The notes under the pieces were generated by a model. The model made no database searches. It was not told the DNA's origin and was given only the letters and a program-made list of their open reading frames with translations. The position numbers and the translations under genes were made by a program. A stretch of 64,000 bases of DNA, taken from Mucor racemosus (lineage: Eukaryota > Mucoromycota > Mucoromycetes > Mucorales > Mucoraceae). The DNA is taken from NCBI GenBank assembly GCA_027405735.1, contig JAPEHQ010000004.1, positions 2,790,001 to 2,854,000 on the forward strand, given 5' to 3'. Position 1 is the first letter of the stretch; each line of letters begins with the position of its first letter. Positions 45,163-58,923 of the stretch are shown here, one piece after another.

Positions 45163-48100
45163 TTATGATAGATTGAACGCAGCTAAAAAATCGCGGTTGT
45201 TTGTATAGTTCTTCATAATGTCCTTGAGTACTTCGTTGTCATTTACAAAGAGTGATCTTCTTTGAGTCTTTCCATCCTTGACAAGCGCTTGTTCTTTTTC
45301 GTTGGATTGGTTTTTATCATCAATTGAAATACCCAATAGTCGATCCAATTTAGCAGTTTTGAAATCAATTCTTTTTTCAAGGTAAGGATACAGCACAGAA
45401 GGATCCAATCTGGCTAAATATCCTTCGGATAAAATAGACTTTAGAATCTCTGGCTTAACAACAAAGATATTGCCCAATTGTCTCAACATTTCAAATCTCT
45501 CGTCGAGACCAGGTAATTTAAACATTTTAATAACTTCTTGATATTTAGCAATGTCCCTATATTACAAAACACAAATTAAGTTGCGCTATTTTATTACAAA
45601 CACAAGAAAAGAAAACTTACTTTGTAACCAATAAACCACCTGTTGGGGTTACATTAAACTTTTTGAAATGTTCCAATAACATGCTAAAAAAGTAATAATC
45701 ATTTTAGTCTTTTGTAACCTAATAATGCCCTTGCATACTTTACGAATGGAACGCGTTGCCGACTCGTCTTAAAAAGGCTTCAAAATTCTTGCCCTGTAAC
45801 GATTGAGATGCAGCTCTGTAGATACGTGTAATAAAATCTACGGATTGCATACACGGTAAAGTGCCCATACTCATCATGGCTCCTTCTTCATCTTTTGGTT
45901 TAAAATCATTCTTCTTTTGTCGGCTTAATAATTCACTCAACCAATATGTGATGCCATCGATACTCTTTTGAAGTACAATATTGATTTTTCTTTCTAATGT
46001 TGCCATAAAGCCGTTTTTCAATAACAAGATGTCTCTGTGTGTAGATGGAATGCTTATTATCAGTGGCAACTAAACAAGTGTCAATATTTTGCAAACGATA
46101 CATATAAACCTAGCTTACCATGGCCGATTCAAAATGCTTTTGCATCAATTGTATGATATCAGTTGCAGATTTAATTACTGGGAAACATGCTAATTCAGGT
46201 TCCTTGATATTATTCAAATCATCCAAAATACTATAAAATCAAGCAAATAATTAGTCAACAGCTCAAAATATCGCATATTAATCGCTTTACTCATCCATTG
46301 CAATATCCAAATATTTTTCTCCTACAAAATCCACTAATATATTGTATATTTGGCCAAGAGATGCTACCCTATCATGTAATATAAATTAGCTTAAAAAAAA
46401 ATCGCACTAAAACAGGACCTGCTCCTTACAATGCTTGTTGATCCTCGAGCTCTACACAGCGAATAACAGCTTCTGCGTGTATATGGAGGATACGCATGAT
46501 GGCATCGGGTGAAAGCAATGTAAACCCACTATCATCCACAGTAATTGTATTTATGTTTACTGCGCGTGATTTTTGTTGCTGTTTCTTTTCAAATGGATTT
46601 GTACTATTGACATTAGAATGATTGGCAATTTCATTCAATGCAGAAGGCGACGATACTGAAGGAGATAAAATGCCAGCTGTAGATGTAGTAGAAGATGAAA
46701 TTTGATTCAAAGTTCTAGTTAATACAGATTGATTTCGAGTAGATGTCATTTTACGACGCTGCATGGCATTTAAGAATTCAGACACAATGTTACCAAATAA
46801 TTCAGATAATGATTCCATTTCTTTTTGTAGATAACGATCACCTTCTGTATATGGCACAAATAGATCATCCATACACCTATCCAAGGTTTCATCAAGAGAA
46901 GCCGACGTAACTAGCCCATTCACATCTGCTGCATCTTTTAAAGATACCTCCTTGTCACAATAAAATTTCAAATTCTCTATCAAGCGTTTGGTTTCTGCAT
47001 GCGTAGAAGCCAATGTACGAAGATATGCTAAATGTGAGTATTTCTGAGATCTAGACAATAAGAGCTCGATATGATCTTGGATCTTTTAATTATGTTAGTT
47101 GATTCCAAACTAAACTGCATAATAACATGGACTTACAGATTGAGCAAAAATTCTTTGTAAAAGCACTTGCATTACAGTTGCAGGTTGAGGAAATACGCTT
47201 GAAATAATGCCTGCTTCTCTACGAACAGTAATTCGAATATCATCGTACAATTTAACTAGACTTGTATCTACTTCAGGTGGTAATAAATTAGGATTTGATA
47301 GATCTGCATTATCTTCTGAATCTCGAACATGATCAATTTCCTCAATCTTCATATTAGACATGAAAAATTCATGTTGATTAACATAGATTTGAATACAAGA
47401 TGCACCGCCATTGAATTCAAACAAGACCTTGGCGCAATGCTACAATAAACATTAGATTGTAATCTATTTGATTAAAACATAAATAAAACCCTTACAGCCA
47501 TTACTCGAGGATCACCTTCCTCGTATGCCTTATCAAATTCTTCTAAAATCTCCTTTTCAAAGCTCTCACAAAACTTTTCAATAGCCACTTTAGCATCGGC
47601 ATCATTATCCACTTCTTTAGCAACGGCACTTAATCTTCTACCGATGATAGCTGTCTTTAGTTGTCCTTCTTCTCCACTTTGACGAAGTGTATCTAATCTC
47701 TCAGTATTTCCATCTTGAAATTCCATAAAATATTCAATAATATCACGACTCTCGGATGCTTTGGATCTTTCTTTGTCGATAGTTTCTAATTGTTCACCTA
47801 TTCGAATAGCTGTTTTACCAACATCACCGATTCTGCCTTCCAAACTATCATACGAGCGATAAACATCCTAAGCATTGATATATGTATATATGTGAGCATA
47901 TTAATAAAACTACATAATAACCCACAATCTTACATCAAAAGCTCCATGTAGATCAGTAATGTTTCTCTTGTATTCTGATTCTGCTGCTTGAGCGCTACTT
48001 TCCAATTCATTGCACTGATGCTGTACACGTGTTCGCAACTGATGAAGTTCTTCCAAAACACTTTCAAAAGTGCGAATGAATGGTTTAGAATCGAATGCAC

Positions 48101-48369
48101 CAGCTGCTTTTACAAAGAGAAAAGTTAAAAACATTGTAAAATATCCTCAAATATGCTTACTATTGCTGTTTATTTGGTCTATAACATCGCCAGATATTCT
48201 CTCTATAAAATCAGTAGTAGAGACATTTTCCTATATTAACAAGGTTTAAGGTCTTTTCAAGTCTTGTTGCGCCTATTATCTTTAAATGTCTTACTCGAAA
48301 CGTTTCTATAGCCAACAGATTTTTGATATCAGGACTAAGTTCATAGAATGGGTTATTAGGCGAAGTCAT
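45163..48369 (-). CDS. SEC10: Exocyst complex subunit Sec10 (EXOC5)
   Basis: About 10-11 exons. Start ATG at 48369 (M-T-S-P-N-N-P-F-Y-E-L-S), stop TAA at 45165-45163. Sec10 is one of eight exocyst subunits that tether secretory vesicles at sites of growth, such as hyphal tips. Landmarks matching EXOC5 as I recall it are the coiled-coil N-terminus (V-L-E-E-L-H-Q-L-R-T-R-V-Q-H), I-I-E-Y-F-M-E-F-Q-D-G-N, K-K-N-D-F-K-P-K-D-E-E-G (human K-K-T-D-F-K-P-E-D) and the final helices L-A-R-L-D-P-S-V-L-Y-P-Y. A Ser/Thr/Asn-rich insert (about 46,560-46,740) precedes a conserved segment. The joins I checked keep frame. Confidence 0.9.
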
Positions 48370-49546
48370 TCTTCTTTTTGTAGAAATAAAAAAGAAGCTT
48401 TGTATTCAATATTGCTTAAGGTCCCATAAAGCAGGTCCAGCAGAAAGCAAATAAATCTATAGCCTCCGCTTCGGATATTTAAACAAGAAATTAAGCATCT
48501 CTTTTTGTAGTAGTAGTATCACTCTCCTTTCTTTTACTGTTTTTGATACGAAATATTTTCTTCGAGTGATATTTGGTAGCTATTCGAAATTCAGCATTTA
48601 TCTATTTTAATGAAATTTTGATGTACATTAACTCTATTTGAAGTGATCTGGCTCTTAGAATTGATATTTCTACCGACTAATTAACTTGTACTACCATTTA
48701 TCATCACAACAACACATGTATATGGTATAAATTTCGAATAAAAAAATTAGTATTAAATCTTTTAAAGAATTATTTTAAGTAAATAAATCAAATTTATATC
48801 TACAAAGTAAGTGTTCTTCAAATCACAAAGACTTAAATTACATATGTATATTTTTTAATATAACATTGCATCATTTTATTGGTGCTAAAAGAGCAGTTGA
48901 AATGGCATAGTTTTTACTGAAAAATTAGAAATTATGTTCGGAGATTGAATATGATTTCACACCATCAGTACGAAATCATCACTAAATTACATTTTTAAAT
49001 GATTTTATATCGATAAATACATAAAATTTTGTCTGTATTTAACACATAAATATATATATGAACATGATTTTTAGATTTAGTAATTTTTTTTAGATATGTG
49101 TTTGTATGAAAGTTGAATATTTTTTTGCAGTAAAAAATGGTTGACTTTTTGATTTTAATGAATTTGTTGATCTTGAAAAACTGAAAATCTTTATTCAGCG
49201 ATCAAGAATGCCGTAATAAACACGGTTTTTTCTGAATTTGAAGTAGAAATACTGTAATGAAATGGATGTCAAACGATACGCGCCGCACATCACGTGTAGG
49301 AGCGTTTGGTGATTCGCTTTCTTGGATTTAAACTTTGCAGATATTTAAATAAAAAAACACAGAAAAAGAAAAAATTTGTTAAATTCCACTTTTTTTTGAA
49401 TTCTTCAGTGAAAACAATTAGGGGCGTGATTTCATAAGGATTGTGTACACGGCATATATATACACACAAGAGGACGAAACGAACATCATTTATATACATA
49501 CACTCACACACTCACACACTTGATCGCCATATTTTTTGTTTTTATT

Positions 49547-49586
<40 letters not shown>

Positions 49587-49621
49587 GTTTCTTTCATTTC
49601 AATAACCATTTTTCATAAAAA
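48370..49621. other. SEC10-SET9 divergent intergenic region
   Basis: AT-rich; carries both promoters. Contains CGATACGCGCCGCACATCACGTG near 49,273-49,295, the most GC-rich spot here, with an E-box-like CACGTG. No gene seen. Confidence 0.4.
49548..49585 (+). promoter_or_regulatory. T38 tract just upstream of SET9
   Basis: A run of 38 T ending 36 bp before the SET9 ATG. Long poly(dA:dT) tracts exclude nucleosomes and often mark fungal promoters; the exact length may be affected by sequencing. Confidence 0.5.
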
Positions 49622-51706
49622 ATGGATTTCAGTATATTATCCAAGCATGATGATATTTTAGCTAGTTACTTTTTGGATAATTTGTATTTATGGTTCAAGA
49701 CTATTCGTATGAATAGTGATTCTATTTGCGATACAGGAGAACAACAGCAGGCAATTGAGACTATTCGACAAATTGTAAATCGTCCAGGTTCTCATTTAGA
49801 AAACATAAAGGCTGGAACAAAACTATTTTTACAGTAAGTAAATCATCATTGCGATAAAAGAAAAAAAAATCATTACTAAAATTGAATTGAATTGATTGAT
49901 TCATTAGATTACCTTATTTTAACGAATACGTTTCAAAGTTATCAGTGAAAGAAGCTAGATATTTCGTTCATCATTTGCGTCGATATGTATTCATGTAAAT
50001 TTAGATGGATATAAATTTCTTTAATTGAACGTACTGTACTAATCATTCTTCTTTTTCTTCTTCTTTGGTCTTTACTCAACAGGTTCTCACATCAAGCTGG
50101 ATTTGAAGTTAGTTCAACTACCCGATACACTGGCACAATGGAAGCTTGTATCTTAGCAACCAGAGATTGGAAAGCAGGGGAGTTTGTCAAATGCTGTGCA
50201 GGCGCAATTACAGAATTGACAAAAGAAGATGATGCAAAATTAAAGAGTGAAGGACGTGATTTTAGTGTTATGGTTTCAACACGTAGAAAATGCACTTGCT
50301 TATTCCTTGGTCCAGCGAGATTTATGAATGTAAGATGATTACTAGCAATGAAAGGGGTTTAATTCTGATCTGTATTCTTTTTCCCTTCCCCTCTAAATAG
50401 CATGACTGTGATGCAAATTGTGAAGTAAGTGGCAATGAACAAGGTTAACTGACATGTTTCATTGATATCCTTTGAAGTTTACGTTAGAAGGAGCAAATGC
50501 AATCACATTTAAAGTACAAAGAGATATTCGTTGTGGTGAAGAAATGACAGTTTACTATGCAGATCATTATTTTGGTATAGATAATTGTGAATGTAGATGC
50601 AGGTCATGTGAAAGGTATACTCTTACCTCGAATATCAAATTATAAAAGTGATGACTGATCTTGACATTGTATAGACTTCAAGAGGGCAGCTTTTATGTAG
50701 AGAAGAGTGATTCTGAAGAAACAGAAAAAGACGATGCAATTACCCCTGAAACGCCACCGGAAGATGAGAATACCAATATACGTAGAAGCGGACGCACGAA
50801 GAAAGAAGTTGATTATTTATGTAAGTAACCTATAACAGTGTATATGGCTGGATAAACTCAATAAGCTGTACAATCGTAGATAAAGATATCCTAGCATCAC
50901 CCAAAAGACAGAAAGCATCCCTCACAAAATCTAAGAAAGTAGTGCCGATTGGCAGCAGCAATATACCACTGAATGAGATTACTAACAGTAAGCCACTAGA
51001 AGAAACCATCGATGCCATGACAATTGATAACGAAGAAGAACACGGAGAAAACCGTCATTCAAAGAAACATAAAGCAGTTGAAATGGACTTGAGGTTTATA
51101 TGCAATGAACCACAACAAAATTTTTGGATCAGCATGCCTGCTAATGACGATGTTCGTCGTTACGTTCGTACTCAATACCAATATGATATGCTTTATGAAG
51201 CACAACAATTAACAGCTGAAAACGCCAATAATGAATACTTTGGAGAAGTGATTCATTTACCTCTTCCCCCATTACGTCTACAGTACAATGTTCAAAATCA
51301 CCCACCAGGCATACAGACAACACTCTCTTGGGATAGACAAACAAAGGATAAACAATTGACAAAATTAATTCGATGGATCGATGATCAGTCGGATATATCA
51401 GATAGTGAAGGATCTATCACTATAGACTTGAACGTGGCATCTTGTTGTCAAGCTGCAAAAGATTACACTACTGTAATAACGTCAACTGGGCGTGAATTAT
51501 GTTCAAGATGTTATCGCCATTATAAAATATTCGGTTTAGAATGGCCAACAAGAAAAAATCCAATATCATTATCTGTATCCGCATCATCATCATCATTTTC
51601 ATCTCCATCATCATCGTCTTCATCTTCACCGGCTTCTTTAACTCCATCATCTTTATTGGCTCCATCGCCAGCACTAAAATCCGCTGTATCACGTTCAAGA
51701 TCGTAA
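49622..51706 (+). CDS. SET9: Suv4-20/Set9-type histone H4K20 methyltransferase
   Basis: Seven exons (49622-49833, 49908-49994, 50083-50329, 50401-50424, 50478-50614, 50675-50820, 50880-51706) join to 559 aa. Family members methylate histone H4 lysine 20. The N-terminal helical part (D-D-I-L-A-S-Y-F-L-D) is that of Suv4-20. The SET domain has D-F-S-V-M-V-S-T-R, the substrate/cofactor motif F-M-N-H-D-C-D-A-N-C (from about residue 180), G-E-E-M-T-V-Y-Y and a Zn-binding C-E-C-R-C-R-S-C. A 24-bp microexon encodes H-D-C-D-A-N-C-E. Further on, C-C...C-S-R-C-Y-R-H-Y with L-E-W-P resembles a second zinc motif in fungal Set9 proteins. The tail is a Ser-rich low-complexity run encoded by TCA/CAT repeats. 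Confidence 0.93.
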
Positions 51707-52429
51707 TTTGTTATTATTATAGATTCATTATAAAGCAAGTGTGCTTTTTTTTTATTTTAAAATATGTTGTTCGCCATTTATTGATCTATTTCAATATATC
51801 ATACCTTTTGTAAAAAAAAAAACATTAGCTTTTATTAACGCATGAAAACTACAAATGTAGGCCTCATCAAATAATTAACAAATTTTCCTATTATTGATTA
51901 CACCAATTAATCTATTTTACATATCAATTGATTTGCCTTTATATAAATATTTATTTAATGAGAATGTGGTGGTAATTTAACTTGATATTTTAATTATGAT
52001 TAATGCACAAATCAATGGAAATGTGCTTTAAAGCCTCAGAGCTTCATATAGTATATACTTTTTACCATTTGTTTCATGGTAGCGAGTATCTTTTTCGCGT
52101 CTTTATTTTAAGAGCAAATCATAAACTTGAACTTTTTATAGCAAAAATTTCTACCTGGTATATTTGCCATTCTCTTGTTTTCAAATCAAAAAAGGCAAGT
52201 TTGTGGCACAAAGAATTGGACCCTGCATAACGAAAGCAGCAAAAGTCAGCTGTCAGAAGCAATTACCGGGTTTTCGTGTTCATGTTCCGGTTCCGGTTCC
52301 GATCTTGATTATCGTTGTTGTATACGTATCTGCTATTATCATGCAAATTATATGAACCTGATATATGATGATGATGATCCTTAATGTAATACAGTTTATC
52401 CATAAACCTTTAAACTGATGTTAACAGGA
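51707..52429. other. SET9 3' flank and intergenic sequence
   Basis: AT-rich. A short TTCCGG tandem occurs near 52,285-52,300. No gene recognised. Confidence 0.35.
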
Positions 52430-53660
52430 AATGGATGATTTGATTCTTAAAATACGGATAAAAAAAAGAACCAATGATTTTTATAAACTGAAATCAAATA
52501 GCAGGTACAAGTACATGTTTTTCCTGTTGTCTATTTGAAAACGAATTATTAACTGTTAATGTTAGAGCGCGTTATAATATTTTGCTAGAGCAAAAAAAAA
52601 GCATCCAATACTTAGTCATTTTGTCCCATCATCTACGTTATAATCAATGTTTTTTTGGTCTAAAGTCAATATCTACCTGCAGAAAAACTGGTGATTATAA
52701 AAGTATGTATAGTATTGACTTGGTTTGAATGAATGAACGAATAAACTCATGTTAGTCTATTTAGTTTCTAAAAAGTATTTGCTTCTATTTAATGGCCAAC
52801 AGCTAAGAAGAGGAAAACAAGATGTTGTTTTGTATACCACCACCAACTATCAAAGGTACACCATAATTATTACTTATTAGCTTGTTAATTGATTTTACTA
52901 ACAAATCAATTTTTATAGGTCAAAATTAAGTTTGTTCTAGCGCATTAATTATCAAGTAAGATTATATTATCATCAAATAAACTACCATGTTAGCAAGATT
53001 GGACGGCTATGTCTCTTATACTATGGTATATCTAAATTTTAAGTAAAAAAGCGTTTTTTTTAAAAACTTTTCTCATATTTAACCACGTACGGTCTGAAAA
53101 TTCAGTTTTTGCAGCGGACATTTTCGGGGCTCATTTTTATCCTTACCAACACACATGATTTTGATAAAAAAACAGAAAAATCAAATTTTGATACCAAAAT
53201 CAACGTTTAAATATACTACATGGTGAGAGAAACTTGTAGCTATAACTAATACGCATTTTATAAAAGCTTAATATTGAATGTTAAGTAATGAAACTTTGCA
53301 CTTTTGTCCCAAAAACGGTTTTTTGATTAAAGGATTTTCATATAATATTTTGCAATAAAGACGTTTGTTATTTTTAATTGAGCAAATAGTGCGCTAAATT
53401 TTGTGTATGTGTATATTTTTTGTTTTTACAATTGGTAGTATAATTCACTCTAGATTTGCAAAACCAGAAAAAAAAATTAAAAAATGTCAAAATTGATGAT
53501 CTGGACAAGAATAATTTTTGAAATTAATATTCCGCTTATAAGCCTTGTAAGTCTTAAAAATAAGAGATTTTATGATTTTTGAGAACTTTTTCTAGAATTA
53601 ATGATGCTGTACCCACTTGATTCAAGCTTATTACTGTATATCTTTATACATATTACTATT
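52430..53660. repeat. Rearranged pieces of the inverted-repeat family
   Basis: Segment 52,470-52,650 is the reverse complement of 36,340-36,740 without the 218-bp LTR. Segment 52,700-52,950 matches 57,380-57,590 directly. It keeps the intron (about 63 bp) and start of the dynein-like exon. Segment 52,985-53,660 then runs in the opposite sense, matching 35,445-36,130. The turn at about 53,662 marks the inner end of the right arm. Confidence 0.6.
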
Positions 53661-55058
53661 GTTTATGCTCAATTACGGCATCGGTCTAAGGGCTCGCGTT
53701 TGCAATTTTAATGAATGTATGGTATGACAGACGGTTTTTTTTGGTAGAAAAATGTATGTTTCTATGATAGCAGATTTTGCTTATTTTGTTTAGTTGATGA
53801 TTCATGCGCTGTAATGCTGCTTTTACATTGGCTGAAATGTGCAATTTAGCAGGGTTTTAATTGCGTTAAATAATGTAGTAAAGCCTTGAAAATCCTTTTC
53901 TACGTGTGTTGTTTCTCCCTTTTTGTTTTCATATTCCAAGGATATATTCACCGTTTGATAAGACATATCAGATTATCCAGTTGGTATTCTTTTCTTTTAT
54001 CTGAATACGCATGTTAACATTATTTATGTATATACTTAAGATAAACAGCTAAAATACAATTAGGATTACAGTAGATATATTTATTTAAGTATATGCATAT
54101 GAAAAAAAGGATGAAGATGTCAAACTATGAGTATAAAGATCAAGTATTTATATGTTTTAGGAGCGCGGATATAGGATATAACATTTGATAGTTAAACCTT
54201 GATTTCATAAGTTGGAAGGCCACTTGTATGAGGTTTTGATGGGAATAGATTGACCAGAACCAGTTCTGACAAGAAGGAAGAAGCAAAGTTAAGTAGATAG
54301 ATTATCCTTTGATGATTGATTAAACGGGAGAATATTCTTTATAACAGAAAAAGCCAATGTGAATCGCAGGTAAAGATTTACATTGTCTCGTATATTTTTA
54401 AGATTGATAAATAATACTTAAAAAAGAATACAATTATAAAAGAATGAGTAATGAATCAGTTCTTCAACTGTATAATGAAAACAAGATATGGTTTATTTAT
54501 ATATAAAAGTATAGCCTTGTACTGTATTTTAATTTGATACTGAGCTCCTGAGATGTAATTTAAGGCACTATAAAACCAGTAGATATATTTGATAGTAATC
54601 TATGGATGGAAATAGATCAATAATCATAATTTAACCATTCTTGCAGAGCTTGTGAGGTGTCTTGTTTCAATGCTGCGCTAAATGTGCTTGGATGTTGATT
54701 TGATAGCGACTTCATTGATTAACCGCTGGGATGAAATAGTATGGTGTCATAATTGAGGTCCAAGCGTTCTTGGTAATTACTGGATTAAACTTGGTACGCT
54801 AGAAGTTTCTTATATCCGATATTAAGACTTGCGCTTCAATACTTGTCGTAGTCAATAGATTGTAAGATGTATTGTTACTGTAGAAGGTGATAACGTATGA
54901 TACTAGTAGGTGGAATACAACATATTGGCTCAACTTAAATAATATCACATCATCTTTAGACTAAATATAATATAATATATAATAATCACTCCACCTTATC
55001 CCATAATAATTGAAATAAAGTCTATATGCATCATTTCTTACAGTTCATAACTCTAATA

Positions 55059-56289
55059 CAGTCGTGATTCGATTTAGTGGACTCATAAATAACGGATTTT
55101 CGATTTAATGGACAGTTTGAAATCTCCCGTTTTTTTTTTAATAGTTTTACTGCCTAAATCCACTGAATCGATTCAGTGGATAGTGGACAATTTCGTTTCT
55201 ACCTGTCCACTATATTAGTAAAATATAAATACTATTTGATAGAACTGTATTTAGCCGGCAATAGTTTGATCTGGTAGCCATGATGCAGTAAATTACGATG
55301 TTAATTTACTAAAATAAAAAAAATATAAAAATAAAAGCAGTAGAAATACAATTATAATCAGCTAAAGTTTTTATTACCAAAAGATTTCTGAAGAGTTAAA
55401 ATAATTGAAAAGTATGAGGGTATTTATAGTGATTTAGAGAACTTGGATACCATCAGACTTGACTGGATGTATATTTAGTAATCTTCCAGTTTTGAGTACA
55501 TTGTTATTGATTTGATATTTTAAGGGGTAAATTGTATAGAGCATTGACCATAAGGGATTGTATGTCAAGTGTGACAATATCGACCTTTTGGGAAATGGTT
55601 GTTTTTGTTTATTTCTGTTATATCTATTTTATGTAACCTTGATTTTTTAAGGGGTAGTTTTTATATGCTTGAATCTTATTTATATTGATAGTGCAACTAC
55701 GATATAGATGAGTAGTTGACTAAATTGATATCTTTGTTTATTATCATTATTGATTTGGATAGAATCCTGTTTTGATATATATGTCATTTGTGTAATTGAT
55801 TGCGCCGTGATCAAGGGTGCTATCATCTACACGACATGTATGGTTCAAAAAGGGTATTTCATATTTTTAGCATGCGTTTGTTATTGTGTTCAATTGAAGC
55901 GTTTGTTTATTATCGTTGTTTACATTTCAAGTGGCATCATATTTTATGAGCGACACTTGAAATTTAGGTTGTTTTTATTTTATCAAGCGTTTTTAGTATG
56001 TAATTCCACTGCACATGAAATTAGAAGAAATATGGAGAGTAACTAGATCACGTGCCTAATTTACCTCAGTCTTTTATTAAATTTCTTGTTATCCACTGTT
56101 CAATTCAGTTGCTCGAATATGAAAAGTTTTTATTAAAAATACCGTTTAATACTATAAACTAATAACGCCTTTTTATTCTCATTTTTTGATCCAGCATTAC
56201 GGAAAATGATTTATTCGATTTAGTGGAAAATTCGATTTAGTGGACACTTTTCTCCCTCCCAACGATTCCACTAAATCGAATCACGACTG
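55059..56289. mobile_element. 1,231-bp pogo-like non-autonomous DNA transposon
   Basis: The ends are CAGTCGTGATTCGATTTA and its reverse complement (about 23 bp perfect), flanked by TA at 55,057-55,058 and 56,290-56,291. The left arm has the empty site: at 33,633-33,642 the bases read ATTATTAGAG with a single TA. Sub-terminal repeats of TCGATTTAGTGG occur near both ends. TA duplication and the CAGT...CGATTTA end suggest pogo/Fot1-type elements. The only sizeable frame (98 codons, 55,750-56,046) is hydrophobic and not transposase-like. Confidence 0.85.
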
Positions 56290-58814
56290 TAATTATATCC
56301 AGATAACCTATTAAGGACTTACAATAAACCATCATGCCTTCTGTGCTCATTATTAATATTAAATAATCCAGCTGAATATTTAGTCAGTATCCTAAACAGT
56401 GTTTATTATTAGTGATATTTATTGTTTATGCTGATGGTTTGGTATGACATTTAGCATTTAGTATTAGCTACTAAATGCCACCTCATGTTGAATTTCAATG
56501 ATCGACGTCGGATTTTAATAAGTGTATTCCTTATGTATAATTGTTAGATTTTTGACAAACAAACGAAATTAGATCCATAGGATTTTTTTGGCTCATTTAG
56601 AGACCCCTGAGGATGATGTTTTTTTATGTAATCCACTTTTTTGTCAATCGCCGCTCTTCCAAAAAAATGCCGTACAATCTCCGGATGCGGCCATCTAATA
56701 ATAACATTTTCAAGCTGTAAACTTTTAGAAAAAATCACCGGACAGTCCGGACGTGGTTGTTTAAATATCTTAAGCAGCTGTGAGATGCAGATACCGAAAT
56801 TTTATACAAAAATTAAGGCTCTTCGACTATATAATTAATTATTCGAAGGCCTATTTTATGTAAAGTCTAAAATACAACATATAGCGTTTTTTGCTACACA
56901 CTTTTATTAAAAAGAATTAAAATATAATCTTCCTTATGAATACTAATCCAAGTAAGCTGCAGTACTACTCTAAATGATGGACAAAGGTATGAATATGATG
57001 TATTTTTTTAAGTGTTTCGGATGATATCAACTTCTATGTGACATTGTGCATTCGATATGTTTGAACAACGAGTTGTATACCTGCTATTTACACCTACTGT
57101 AATGATCTGCAATGTTGGATATATATTATGGTCAAAATGATATGCTAATAATATGATTTTTAATATTAAAGATGGGCGAACATTGCTTGAAGGAAGGTTG
57201 ATGTTCTTATCTGTAAATTAGATATTTATTAATAAGGGAAATAAATAAAGATGTAAATAGGCAGAAAGACAGATAGTTTCACAGGAAATTATGGAAAGAT
57301 TTCCTTGCAGTATTTATAGGAACATTTGAGATGAGCATTATTGCTGTGAATTATTATAGTGATAATTGGATTTATTTATAGTGTTGACTTGATTTGGATG
57401 AATAAATAAACTCATTTTAATCTATTTGCTTTCTAAAAATATTCGTTTCTATTTAGTGGCCAACAGCTAAGGAGAGGAAAACAAGATGTTGTCTTGTATA
57501 ACACTACCAACTATCAAAGGTACATCATAATAACTACTTGTTAATTGGGTTTACTAATAGATCAATTTGTATAGGTCAGAAGTAAAGGTGTATTCAGTTC
57601 AAAACGCTTTAAACAATTTAGTTACGCTAATTTACATGGTTTATTATCCCTTGCTCATTCAATTGCTATATTTATTTAATTGTAATACTTTTTTAATACT
57701 GCTAATCGACTCGTTCGCCCATTAGAGTTAACCCACCATCCTTGTTTAGCGTATCTATAACAACGGTCCATTATCAACTCATGGTGTGCAAAGTTATTAA
57801 AAGCGGTTGTCTAATCTCAAATTTATCTGATTCAACTGCTAGCTGATGCTAAACTAGCATCAAATTAGTTGTGTTGACTCGCGATAAAGTAAGGCGTTTT
57901 ATCAAGTACGATGTTGGCGTTTAATGTATTTTAGTTAAATTGAACAGATAGAGATATTATTGTTCATGCAGCGATCTATGAAACTATGAACACAAAAAAA
58001 TAATCCAAATTGTGATGTTTCGTCTACCTGTACGATATTTTTTTGTGGCGATACCTGGTGGCTCATGTGTAATTCAAGCATTTAATTGCCAAATGTATCG
58101 AATCAAGATGAAGTCGGTTGATTGATGTAATGGATAATAAATGCAATGTCATTTATTGAATAGGTGAATGTAGACGTATAAAACAAAGCTTACTTTTTTT
58201 TGAATGAAAGTACTAATTATTTTGATTATTATCAATAAGTTCAAAAATTATAGTTAAGTGCAATAATTGTTACTAAACCGCATAATTTAATATGCAGAAA
58301 ACTCTTGAAGCATTCATTCTTTTTTTTTTTGGCAGTGCTGCAAATCATCCTTCAATATGACTGGATATTAATGAATTAGAGAAAATAAAACTGGTAAAAA
58401 GCTAATATCCAACAATGTACATCAAGGTCAAGATAGATAAAAGGTGCATTCATTGTGTAGTGGAAATCGCAACATTTTGATGGATAGAAATTACAGGACC
58501 AAGACGTTGTGTATGCCTCAGGATTTTTAAAAGGGTTTAAAAGCATACTTCATCAAACTTACTTAGATCTTAAATACCAACCATATGCTATTAGTATATA
58601 TCATCTTGTTTTTTATTTAATTGCTGTACTAGTAAAAATCAAGCTTTTCATAGCTTACTGTATAACAATGACAATGGGATATTTCTAAGTTTAGACTGAC
58701 ATTTATCATAAGGCGTGCTGATGATACGTTTGATACTACTACTGTTATTGGAACCAGTTAATTTAGTTTATAGAATTTGAATGCAAATACCGAGGAACAA
58801 TTTGTGAGTACTTA

Positions 58815-58923
58815 AGTTGATTCTGGTAAAGCATTGAATAAATCGGCTTGGGATACAGACGGCAAAAAGGTGGCGATAGGCTCCAGTGATGGCCAGGTTT
58901 ATGTTTATGATACTGGAGAAGAG
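58815..58923 (+). pseudogene. Captured dynein intermediate chain exon, copy 2
   Basis: Reads A-L-N-K-S-A-W-D-T-D-G-K-K-V-A-I-G-S-S-D then G-Q-V-Y-V-Y-D-T-G-E-E and donor GTAAGAG. The frame is open here, unlike the left-arm copy; the acceptor side is lost. Confidence 0.5.

Noticed and set aside
51541..51813. Frames overlapping the SET9 tail in other phases
   Set aside because: Produced by the TCA/CAT triplet run that encodes the Ser-rich tail of SET9.
55750..56046. 98-codon hydrophobic frame inside the pogo-like element
   Set aside because: Composition is typical of AT-rich chance frames and it lacks DDE or CENP-B-like motifs.
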